Source: Herbinix sp. (lineage in GTDB: Bacteria; Bacillota; Clostridia; Lachnospirales; Lachnospiraceae). Taken from it: DNA of 64,000 nt. Both the position numbers and the translations under genes were made by a program. The notes under the pieces are model-generated. The model had not been told where the DNA came from, ran no database searches, and saw only the letters and a program-made list of their open reading frames with translations. Position 1 is the first letter of the stretch. Each line of letters opens with the position of its first letter. Shown one piece after another: positions 43,014 through 51,245 of this stretch. The DNA lies in assembly GCA_028691795.1 (NCBI GenBank), contig JAQUYQ010000001.1, positions 42,699-106,698 on the forward strand. Direction: 5' to 3'.

Positions 43014-43026
43014 CGAGGTGAATGCT

Positions 43027-43677
43027 ATGGTGCAAGATAATGCAAAGATTGTTTCCACTGTAGCAGTCTTAGGTGGACTTGAATTAAAAGTCCACCTAAG
43101 ATTAACCAGTACACCACCAAACGGAAATGGAGAGTTCTCAAGACCGTTTCCGTTTATTAAATATGGAAATAATTTTTATATAAATCTTCAAAGCTTCTTT
43201 ACTTTAGAAAAAAGATCTAAGGAGAGAAGTCTAGACGATTCAATTATGATCGATTCTAATAATCTTGGGGTTATGGTAAGAACCCTAAATATCATATCCA
43301 ATAATCTCATAAGAGGTTCGGTATTTGGATATGACACAAAGAATAATTTATCATTACCAAAAAAATCAATTGAAGCATCCACATATATAGTTTATCATAT
43401 GAATACTGGAAAGTGTATTAAGATTCTTCCTACGATTATATATGATAGTGCTAATATAGGATATGAAGGTATTCGGATATGTTTTAATTCCGATTCCAAC
43501 TATATAGATACTTTTGTTAATGATTTTCATACACTGGTTCTATATATATCTAAATTAGATCCGTTCGTTTATTCTCATCAACTATTAGATTTATATTTAT
43601 CTCATATGAGTGGTAAGAATATAACTGGATATAATAGACCTTCATATAATAGCAATAACAACCCATTTAATAAATAG
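43027..43677 (+). CDS. Hypothetical protein
   Basis: ORF with SD gaggtg; start at 43018 or 43027. Confidence 0.6.
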   Translation: MVQDNAKIVSTVAVLGGLELKVHLRLTSTPPNGNGEFSRPFPFIKYGNNFYINLQSFFTLEKRSKERSLDDSIMIDSNNLGVMVRTLNIISNNLIRGSVFGYDTKNNLSLPKKSIEASTYIVYHMNTGKCIKILPTIIYDSANIGYEGIRICFNSDSNYIDTFVNDFHTLVLYISKLDPFVYSHQLLDLYLSHMSGKNITGYNRPSYNSNNNPFNK

Positions 43678-43693
43678 AAAGGTGGGACAAATT

Positions 43694-44338
43694 ATGGAAA
43701 AAGATAAACGGGTTATTAATATTGGTGATGAGCTCTTTGAAGTTAAAGGAGCTTTTAACCCCAATGTTAAACTCAAAAAGAATATCGGCTATATTGTCGA
43801 TGACCATGTTTATATTTACAAAGGAAAGAAGACATCGGGTGATAATGATCCTGGTATCTATCGGAATGAGAATGAATATGAGGTAATACCTTATACTAAA
43901 CCCAAAGATATCGAAAGATTCTCTATTACAAAGATTGTCGAATTGGGACCGGAGTCAATTAAGAGTATGATCGATTCCAACAAAGATAGATTCATAACAA
44001 GTGAAAATCTTGAGTTTGTAAAGAACAATGATGATATCTTTACGGTAACTATTAATGAAGATGACGACTTCTTAAAAATGTTAATCAAGACAGCCATTAA
44101 TGAAAAGAAAATAGATCTCAAAATGTACAAGGATAAGTTTTCTGATTCATATGTGTTGAATAACATGAAGTCGTCTCTCATGAAAGAGACCAAGATGAGT
44201 GTTCCCATTTTTAACCAATGGTGTGAAATCCTTGGTTTAAAATGGACAATAATGGTTGAAGATAATGGAGAGGATTATCTGAGTCCGTTATGCTCAACGA
44301 TAACTCTCAGTAATGAGAATCCAGCTAATAAGGCATAG
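43694..44338 (+). CDS. Hypothetical protein
   Basis: ORF with SD aaaggtggg before ATG 43694. Confidence 0.6.
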   Translation: MEKDKRVINIGDELFEVKGAFNPNVKLKKNIGYIVDDHVYIYKGKKTSGDNDPGIYRNENEYEVIPYTKPKDIERFSITKIVELGPESIKSMIDSNKDRFITSENLEFVKNNDDIFTVTINEDDDFLKMLIKTAINEKKIDLKMYKDKFSDSYVLNNMKSSLMKETKMSVPIFNQWCEILGLKWTIMVEDNGEDYLSPLCSTITLSNENPANKA

Positions 44339-44359
44339 TGGTAATTCACTATGCCTTAT
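44328..44359. terminator. Hairpin overlapping the stop codon, possible terminator
   Basis: ataaggcatagtg/cactatgccttat. Confidence 0.5.
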
Positions 44360-44381
44360 ATAGATAAAGGAGGTTAAAATT

Positions 44382-44924
44382 ATGAATAATACATATTCGT
44401 CGGAGATTTTCATTCCATCATATAAAACAATAATAAACAAAAATGATCTAGAGCTTACCGATTATGAAAAGAGAATGACTGATAAAATTTCCGATAATAT
44501 TGGGGAAAGATGTATTGGGATAATCTCTAAAGGTTCATCAAAATTCAGCACCTTCCAAAAAAGGGAAATTGAATTAGGAATCTCGGCCGGTCTTGATGTC
44601 TCATTATATGCAGATCCAAAATACTCATGTGCCGATATGAGACAAATACGAGAACTTCTTATCAGAGAGAAACAATTCGCTGATAATGATATCAGTTATT
44701 CTCCGGTATATTGCGGCACAACCCCAGAGGTTCCCCGATCAGCATTAGCTTATGAGCCGTATAAATTGGAGGAAATAGTGCCCAGGCAATCAGGAAAAAC
44801 AATGACCGACGCAAGAGAAAAATTTATCAAGCTTATAGCATCTGAACTCGGAAAAAATAATTTAAATGATAATATTTATCGACACAGAGGCGTTAATCTT
44901 TTCAATGACTGGGAGGAAAAATAA
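44382..44924 (+). CDS. Hypothetical protein (180 aa)
   Basis: ORF with SD aaggaggt. Confidence 0.6.
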   Translation: MNNTYSSEIFIPSYKTIINKNDLELTDYEKRMTDKISDNIGERCIGIISKGSSKFSTFQKREIELGISAGLDVSLYADPKYSCADMRQIRELLIREKQFADNDISYSPVYCGTTPEVPRSALAYEPYKLEEIVPRQSGKTMTDAREKFIKLIASELGKNNLNDNIYRHRGVNLFNDWEEK

Positions 44925-44926
44925 TC

Positions 44927-45310
44927 ATGAGTACAACAAATATCAATGTTAGATGGTTTGATGCGTACAGGGAAAAATTCGAATCGACTGAGTTTCGTTT
45001 GGGTTCCGATCTTTTTTGGATGCGTCTCGAAAACGGCAAAAATCGAAATATACCTCTTCGCTCTGTTCGTTGGGTCGAAATTAAGACCGGAAGAAACTTA
45101 GACGATATTAAAACTCAAGTCGAATTGAGTGTTCGTTGGTTTGATGGGTTCCTGATAGAATTCATAGGTAAAGATATTTGGTTTGGAACCGATAATATCA
45201 CCATATATACCGGCGATAGTCATATAATAATTCCCCTTAGGGAAGTTCGATGGTTTTCTCAAATTCCGGAAAGTCATCAAAAAGAAATACTCATGGAAAG
45301 TGGAAATTGA
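44927..45310 (+). CDS. Hypothetical protein with internal tandem duplication
   Basis: NVRWFDAYREKF...IPLRSVRWVE and SVRWFDGFLIEF...IPLREVRWFS. Confidence 0.65.
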   Translation: MSTTNINVRWFDAYREKFESTEFRLGSDLFWMRLENGKNRNIPLRSVRWVEIKTGRNLDDIKTQVELSVRWFDGFLIEFIGKDIWFGTDNITIYTGDSHIIIPLREVRWFSQIPESHQKEILMESGN

Positions 45311-45322
45311 GGAGGGAAATTT

Positions 45323-45814
45323 ATGTTTTTAAACGGTGGGGATAAACCCAAAAAGGATATATCATTTTCGGTATACGACCCATTTAATTCCTATAAAGAA
45401 TCTTCTGTGACTAATAAAAATGTTTGCGTTTTTCTCGGTGGTACTGCTAATCCACCAGATTACCGTGATTCGATAATACCGATGTTAAAGATTAATTTCT
45501 TTAATCCAATTGTAGATGATTGGAATGAGGAAGCCCAGAGAAATGAAGAGAAAATGAAAAAAGAGTGCAGTCATTCATTGTTCGTTATAACACCTCAAAT
45601 GACGGCACCATTTTCTATTGCCGAAGCTGTGGATTTATCTAATAAGAATCCCAAAAAAGTCATATTCACTGTTTTGGAAGAATGGGATGATATGTCCTTC
45701 GACAAAGGTCAAATGCGTTCTATGAGAGCGGTTGGAAATATGATTGAGGGTAATGGTGGAGTTGTATTTTATAACTTTGATGAGGCTGTTGTATATTTAA
45801 ACTCCTTAGGATAA
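45323..45814 (+). CDS. Nucleoside 2-deoxyribosyltransferase-like protein
   Basis: VCVFLGGTANPPDYRDSIIPML, FNPIVDDWNEEA, SHSLFVITPQMTAPFSIAEAVDLS. Confidence 0.7.
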   Translation: MFLNGGDKPKKDISFSVYDPFNSYKESSVTNKNVCVFLGGTANPPDYRDSIIPMLKINFFNPIVDDWNEEAQRNEEKMKKECSHSLFVITPQMTAPFSIAEAVDLSNKNPKKVIFTVLEEWDDMSFDKGQMRSMRAVGNMIEGNGGVVFYNFDEAVVYLNSLG

Positions 45815-45886
45815 AATTTAATTTATAATACAACTATATATTATTGAAGAGTAATAACAATAATTTATTAAAAGGAGATTGAAATT

Positions 45887-46561
45887 ATGACTACTGAAAC
45901 TATGAACATCCGCGCAGCTATCAAGGAAAAGAACATTCTCGATAAGAGAATCGAGAAGCTTGCTGGCGAGATTGAGTTTCTGGTTGTATACCAGAAGGAC
46001 GACCCGATTATCGGCCTTAAAACTCCCGAAGATTCCGCGAAGAAAATCGAATCCAATTGGCAGGCGTTGAATGACATGATTGTTCGCCGCGAGGCTATCA
46101 ATCGCACCATTCTCGATGCCAACATGACCAATAAGGTCAAGGTTCCTCGCTATGTTGATTTTATCAACGTTGCTGTCTCTGAAGAGACTGAGGAAATTTC
46201 CTTGGCCAATGCTATCAATCGGAAGAACTATTATTCTGCGTTCCTCAAGAGCAAAATTGAGAGATTGGCAAGAGTTCTTTCGAATGAATCCAAACAGGCG
46301 GCTGATTTCAAGAAAAGTGTGGCTAAGCAAATTCTTGAGCAGGTTGATCGCCGGTTTGCTGGCCTGACCAACTATTCCCAGACCAACAAGGCTCAGGTCC
46401 AGGAAGATCTCGAGAAGAAGTATGAGGTCGTGGTACTTAATCCTCTGGGTGCAGAAGATCGCTTGCCCAAGATTGCTGAGGTAATCGAAAATTACATTCA
46501 GACGATCGACAACAAGCTGTCGTCTGCTACCGAGACCACGCTTCTTACAATCACCTATTAA
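45887..46561 (+). CDS. Hypothetical protein (224 aa), GC-rich codons
   Basis: SD aaggagat. Confidence 0.65.
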   Translation: MTTETMNIRAAIKEKNILDKRIEKLAGEIEFLVVYQKDDPIIGLKTPEDSAKKIESNWQALNDMIVRREAINRTILDANMTNKVKVPRYVDFINVAVSEETEEISLANAINRKNYYSAFLKSKIERLARVLSNESKQAADFKKSVAKQILEQVDRRFAGLTNYSQTNKAQVQEDLEKKYEVVVLNPLGAEDRLPKIAEVIENYIQTIDNKLSSATETTLLTITY

Positions 46562-46568
46562 GTTGTAC

Positions 46569-47089
46569 TATTGCTAGTATAGCGAAAAACCAATTAATGT
46601 TCAACATGAGATTTTTCGGGTTAATTTTTACTCATGTAAATAAATTAAAAATAAATCCACCTTAATATTAATGAAGCTCTGTAATGCTAATACAGAATGC
46701 TTCTTATCCGATGGTGTAACGGTAGACACGCCGGCCTAATCCGCTGGTTTAGGGTAATGCCTAAAATGAGGGTTCGAGTCCCTCTCGGAAAAGAACAAGA
46801 TTGAGGGCCCCGTACACAAGGGGTTAAGAGTGTTGACTCTTTGTGTACGGGGCCCTACAATGGAAGAGATAATATATTATAATTTAATGACTTATCTTTT
46901 AATTTATTAATTGATTTCCATGAATAATTCATGGCTTATTAATTTATCTTCCATTAATTTATTAAGGTATACGGAACTCTAATTGAGTTCTTCCTAAAGC
47001 TAATGCCTAATTTGGTATGAAATCTTAGGATAAAGTTTATACGATTGGACACGGTTTTGGTTTGCTGCTAAGCTGCTATACTAGCAATA
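46569..47089 (+). ncRNA. Large structured non-coding RNA candidate (ROOL/GOLLD-like or novel)
   Basis: 15-bp terminal pairing tattgctagtatagc (46569-46583) with gctatactagcaata (47075-47089); dense internal stems; no ORF with SD; followed by an intrinsic terminator. Confidence 0.7.
46705..46792 (+). tRNA. Class II tRNA-like fold (Leu-like body, odd anticodon loop CTAATCC) embedded in the ncRNA
   Basis: Acceptor tatccga/tcggaaa (one mismatch), D arm gtgt-aacggtag-acac, anticodon arm ccggc-ctaatcc-gctgg, long variable arm tttagg/cctaaa, T arm gaggg-ttcgagt-ccctc. Confidence 0.6.
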
Positions 47090-47094
47090 TACAT

Positions 47095-47135
47095 AAATAA
47101 GACGACAGATTAATTTCTGTCGTCTTATTTTTTTG
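47095..47135 (+). terminator. Intrinsic terminator of the ncRNA
   Basis: aaataagacgacaga-ttaatt-tctgtcgtcttattt plus T-run. Confidence 0.85.
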
Positions 47136-47193
47136 TCTTAAATCTTATTTTGGTGATAACTTTATAATAAGAAATTTAGAGTGAGGTGTTTAT

Positions 47194-49740
47194 ATGAAAA
47201 TCACATATTTAAAATTAAAGAACTTCGCTTCTATATATAGTGCTATGAATAAGAGAGAATTGGTTTTAGATTTATCGCAATCTAAAAACCGTATTATTAT
47301 AATAGCAGGAGCTAATGGAAGTGGTAAGACCTCTATATTAAGCACTTTACATCCATATGCAACCAATGGTCTTATGGATGATAGAGACGATAGAGCGTTA
47401 ATTCTTGATGGTGAAGAAGGATATAAAGAAATACATATTGTCGATTCAGACAATATGTATATTATTAAACATTTTTATTATTGGAATAAGAATCCCAAGG
47501 GGACTAAATCATTTATCATGAAGAATGATGTTGAATTAAACCCCAATGGTAATATAACTTCCTTTAAAGAAGTTATATCTCAAGAGTTTTCTTTAGAGAT
47601 GGATTATTTAAAATTGATACGTTTGGGTAACAATGTAACCAATTTTATTAATATGAAATCTTTCGACAGAAAACAATTCACAGCAAACTTTCTTAGTGAT
47701 GTGGATATATATGCTTCTATATTGAAGAAGATTAATAATTCTTCTAAATCAATATCAACCTTAGTGAATACTGTGTCAGATAAATTGAGAAGATTGAATA
47801 TATTAGATATTGATTCTATCAAGCAGTATCTATCCGATACAGAAGATAGATTATCCAAGGCGAAGAAAAATCTTGAGAAGGTTCAGAGTGTTTATTGGAA
47901 AGATACTGGGGAGATGAATACCATAAACAAAAACCCCAAATCCTTCCTCGAAGAATTCAATAATATGAATGAAGAGATGAATAATCTTATAACTATGGAT
48001 CATATTAAAAGTACCCCGGCTTCATTAACCAAGAAACTAAACAAAGAAAAAGATCGCAACGTACAATTATTAGTGACTCAATCTCAAATAGCAAAAGACA
48101 TTGAAAGTATCAACGATAATTTAAATCGTTTGAATATAGATTTAGAAAAGTCCAAAAATGATCTATCCTTTATTCAGTCCGATAAGAATATAGATGATTA
48201 TAGAGTTGAGATAACAGATCTCAAAAAGACTATAGAATCATTAAGAATGAAATATTCTAAATATAAACCCGAGTTTACTAAATCGGATATATTAGAATAT
48301 TTGGCTATAGGACAGGCGATAGAATCATCTATATCTGATTTACTCTCTGTTTCTGGAGAGATTGTCGAAAAATCGATTGATCTTCACAGCAATGGAAAGA
48401 GTATTGAATCATATGTATTTAAAAAGATACAGGATATTGATAAGGGGATAAAATCATTTGATAAAGATATGGATAATTATATATTCATGAGACCGGTCAA
48501 TTGTCATGATTATACCTGTCCATTCTATGACTATGTAATGTCCAAAGAAGATAACAACTCTTCTAAGAAAGAATCAACCAAATCAAGGGAATATTATGAA
48601 TATTTCTTGGTGGTTAATAAAACTCTTTCTTATATAGATACGATGTTAAAGGTAAATATTCCTTTAATATCTCGATTACCATTTAAGTATCTTGAAAGAG
48701 CTAATATCTTTAAATCTATATTAAATAAAACCAAATTCATTGATGAAAAAGACATTAATGAATATATTGCTATGGTTGAAGAATTCGACTCCATTATTTA
48801 TTTAAATAATAAATTACAGAATCTTGAAAAAGAGTTCTCATTCATGGAGAAGAACGAAACATCGATTAAAAGATTAAGAGATTCTTTAACCGAAATAGAA
48901 TCCAATATAATTAAACTCGGATATCTTAAAAAGGATAAACAAAATAAACAATCAGATATTATCGAAGAGCTATCACAGAGTTCTGATAAAATTGGTAAAT
49001 TAACCAGTATGATATCTGATGTTGAAAGATATTCCGAGTTGAAAGATAAGATTAAGAAGGATAGCTCGATAATTGATCGAGTAAAGATTCTTAATGAAAG
49101 AATAGAAGAAAATAGTAAGATGATTATTTATTTTAAGGACGAGATTTCTGATCTTGAGAAAGAGATTGAAAATACTCGGTTTAGAATAAAGGAATTTAAA
49201 AATCTTAATAAAGAGCTCGATAAATTAATTGAAGATAGTGAGAAAGTTACTATTCTCAAAAAAGCCCTTTCTTCTAACACTGGAATACCATTGATATTTA
49301 TTACTCTTTATTTAAACAACAGTAAAATCATGGTTAATAACCTACTTCAAGTTGTTTATGGGGGTTCATTGGAGATACTCGATTATGTAGTCGAGAAGGA
49401 ATTTACGATTCCTTATATGAAGAATAATATAATAATAGACGATGTCATCAGGGCGTCAGAAGGAGAAAAAGCATTTATATCTATAGCATTATCATTTGCA
49501 CTATTATATGAAAGTGTTAAAAAATATAATATAATGCTATTAGATGAAATGGATGGATCATTAGATCCAGATAAGAGATTGCTGTTTATAAAGATTCTAG
49601 AGAGACAGTTAAATCTCATAGGCTCTGAACAAGTGTTCATGATAACTCATAATAACATGTTTGATAATTATCCTGTTGATATTATTAGAACATCCGATGT
49701 TTCATTGGACAATTATCAGGAAGTTAATATTCTTTACTAA
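47194..49740 (+). CDS. SbcC/Rad50/gp46-like recombination nuclease ATPase subunit
   Basis: N-terminal LKLKNFASI and IIIAGANGSGKTSILSTLHPY, long coiled coil, C-terminal SEGEKAFISIALSFALL and MLLDEMDGSLDPDKR. Confidence 0.88.
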   Translation: MKITYLKLKNFASIYSAMNKRELVLDLSQSKNRIIIIAGANGSGKTSILSTLHPYATNGLMDDRDDRALILDGEEGYKEIHIVDSDNMYIIKHFYYWNKNPKGTKSFIMKNDVELNPNGNITSFKEVISQEFSLEMDYLKLIRLGNNVTNFINMKSFDRKQFTANFLSDVDIYASILKKINNSSKSISTLVNTVSDKLRRLNILDIDSIKQYLSDTEDRLSKAKKNLEKVQSVYWKDTGEMNTINKNPKSFLEEFNNMNEEMNNLITMDHIKSTPASLTKKLNKEKDRNVQLLVTQSQIAKDIESINDNLNRLNIDLEKSKNDLSFIQSDKNIDDYRVEITDLKKTIESLRMKYSKYKPEFTKSDILEYLAIGQAIESSISDLLSVSGEIVEKSIDLHSNGKSIESYVFKKIQDIDKGIKSFDKDMDNYIFMRPVNCHDYTCPFYDYVMSKEDNNSSKKESTKSREYYEYFLVVNKTLSYIDTMLKVNIPLISRLPFKYLERANIFKSILNKTKFIDEKDINEYIAMVEEFDSIIYLNNKLQNLEKEFSFMEKNETSIKRLRDSLTEIESNIIKLGYLKKDKQNKQSDIIEELSQSSDKIGKLTSMISDVERYSELKDKIKKDSSIIDRVKILNERIEENSKMIIYFKDEISDLEKEIENTRFRIKEFKNLNKELDKLIEDSEKVTILKKALSSNTGIPLIFITLYLNNSKIMVNNLLQVVYGGSLEILDYVVEKEFTIPYMKNNIIIDDVIRASEGEKAFISIALSFALLYESVKKYNIMLLDEMDGSLDPDKRLLFIKILERQLNLIGSEQVFMITHNNMFDNYPVDIIRTSDVSLDNYQEVNILY

Positions 49741-49794
49741 TAAAAAGTATAACAAATGTATAAAAATATTTTGTTAAGTAGAGGTGAATTCAAA

Positions 49795-49995
49795 ATGGAT
49801 GAAAGAACTGAAAAACGCATTTCTGAATTCATTAAAAGTAAACCCGATAAAGGCACTTTGCTTTTAAATGATATAGATAGAGAGATGCTCGAAAATCATT
49901 TTAACTCGAATTTTCCGGATTACTGTTTCAATGTAATTGAACAGGCGGAAGATTCGGCGACGTTTTTGATTGTGACTTATAAAAAGAGCACATAG
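49795..49995 (+). CDS. Small hypothetical protein (66 aa)
   Basis: SD agaggtg before ATG 49795. Confidence 0.55.
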   Translation: MDERTEKRISEFIKSKPDKGTLLLNDIDREMLENHFNSNFPDYCFNVIEQAEDSATFLIVTYKKST

Positions 49996-50004
49996 GCGCG
50001 GATA

Positions 50005-50045
50005 AATAAGAGATGAACTATTTAAAGTTCATCTCTTATTTTTTT
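50005..50045. terminator. Bidirectional terminator
   Basis: aataagagatgaact/agttcatctcttatt plus T-run. Confidence 0.85.
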
Positions 50046-51126
50046 ACTCGTTATAGTAGTTTAAAACATTATAGGAACGCCCATATTCATCGGTAGCAAA
50101 TGTGCTATCTTGAGAGAATGACATCTTTGTGATATCAGGCTTTGGATAATCGGGGATTTCACACCCTTCATCATCCACAGCCACAAAATCCCAATCTCCC
50201 GTTTCAACACATCTTTTAATTTTAATTTTAACATTACGTTTTTCATATTCAATATATTTATCAGCAGCTTCAGAACGGCCATATGACGCAGTTCTTTCGC
50301 TGATAATGCTGTCTATAGAATCATCATCATATCCGGCATTGATACTATCGGTAAATGATGACTGATTATTGAGTTGGCTTATAACATCATTTCTACCATG
50401 ATTAAGAATAGTTTTCAAGAAAGTAGATGCCGCCAATTCGCTGTTAGAAGTTTCGGAACTCTTAGCTGCATTGCGAGCATTCTGATTGGTCTCTTTGAGA
50501 ACAAGATCCTGAATAGTTTTCTTAAGATCGATAATAGATTTAGTTGTAGATAGTTTAAGGTTTTTCAATTGAATTAATGAGATTAAAATATCAGAGCTAA
50601 ATTTTGATTGACCCCTGATTTTATTGCTCATTAATTCTTTATATTTAGCTTCAACGTCTTTTTCAAATCCACTGAGCTCTTTGAGTTGATTGTATAGAAT
50701 TGCATGTTCTTCCGCAAACTCTTTCTTGTATTTATTACTTGATGCTTTGTTCTTAGAGTAAGCATTGCTTTCTTTATCAATAAGATCATTTGCTGGTCCA
50801 TAGTTATTTTTAGCAAATGCTTTTCCGAGGTTATCGAATTCAGATAAGTCTTTAGCACTAATCATTGGGAGATATGAAGACGATGAAGTAAGTTCCTCAT
50901 CATCACCCATGTCATCAAAGATTTTACTAAACCTATCCTTTTTCTTTTTCTTCTTTTTTTTCTCTTTTTCATTCTTTTCGGGAATTACCTTCAGGTCGTC
51001 TTGCATCAAAACATCGTTTTTAATATCATCAAATTCTTTGAGTTGAGAAAAAAGAGTGCTCACTTTTGGAGTATATTCTTCCTCAAAATCTACTGTATAG
51101 ATATATTCGGTAGCCAATAAAATCAA
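50044..51126 (-). CDS. Hypothetical protein with Lys-rich segment (360 aa)
   Basis: Long ORF, SD aaggaggtt on minus strand; EKKKKKKKKDRFSKIFDDMGDDEE. Confidence 0.65.
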   Translation of the reverse strand: MILLATEYIYTVDFEEEYTPKVSTLFSQLKEFDDIKNDVLMQDDLKVIPEKNEKEKKKKKKKKDRFSKIFDDMGDDEELTSSSSYLPMISAKDLSEFDNLGKAFAKNNYGPANDLIDKESNAYSKNKASSNKYKKEFAEEHAILYNQLKELSGFEKDVEAKYKELMSNKIRGQSKFSSDILISLIQLKNLKLSTTKSIIDLKKTIQDLVLKETNQNARNAAKSSETSNSELAASTFLKTILNHGRNDVISQLNNQSSFTDSINAGYDDDSIDSIISERTASYGRSEAADKYIEYEKRNVKIKIKRCVETGDWDFVAVDDEGCEIPDYPKPDITKMSFSQDSTFATDEYGRSYNVLNYYNE

Positions 51127-51245
51127 CCTCCTTAAACAATATATATTATTAAGGTGTTAGTAGGTTGTAAATTTATTCATTTTTGGAGTTCTAATAGTCT
51201 AAAATTTTCATTTTAACATTTGTTTAATATTTAGGAGGTGCTTGT

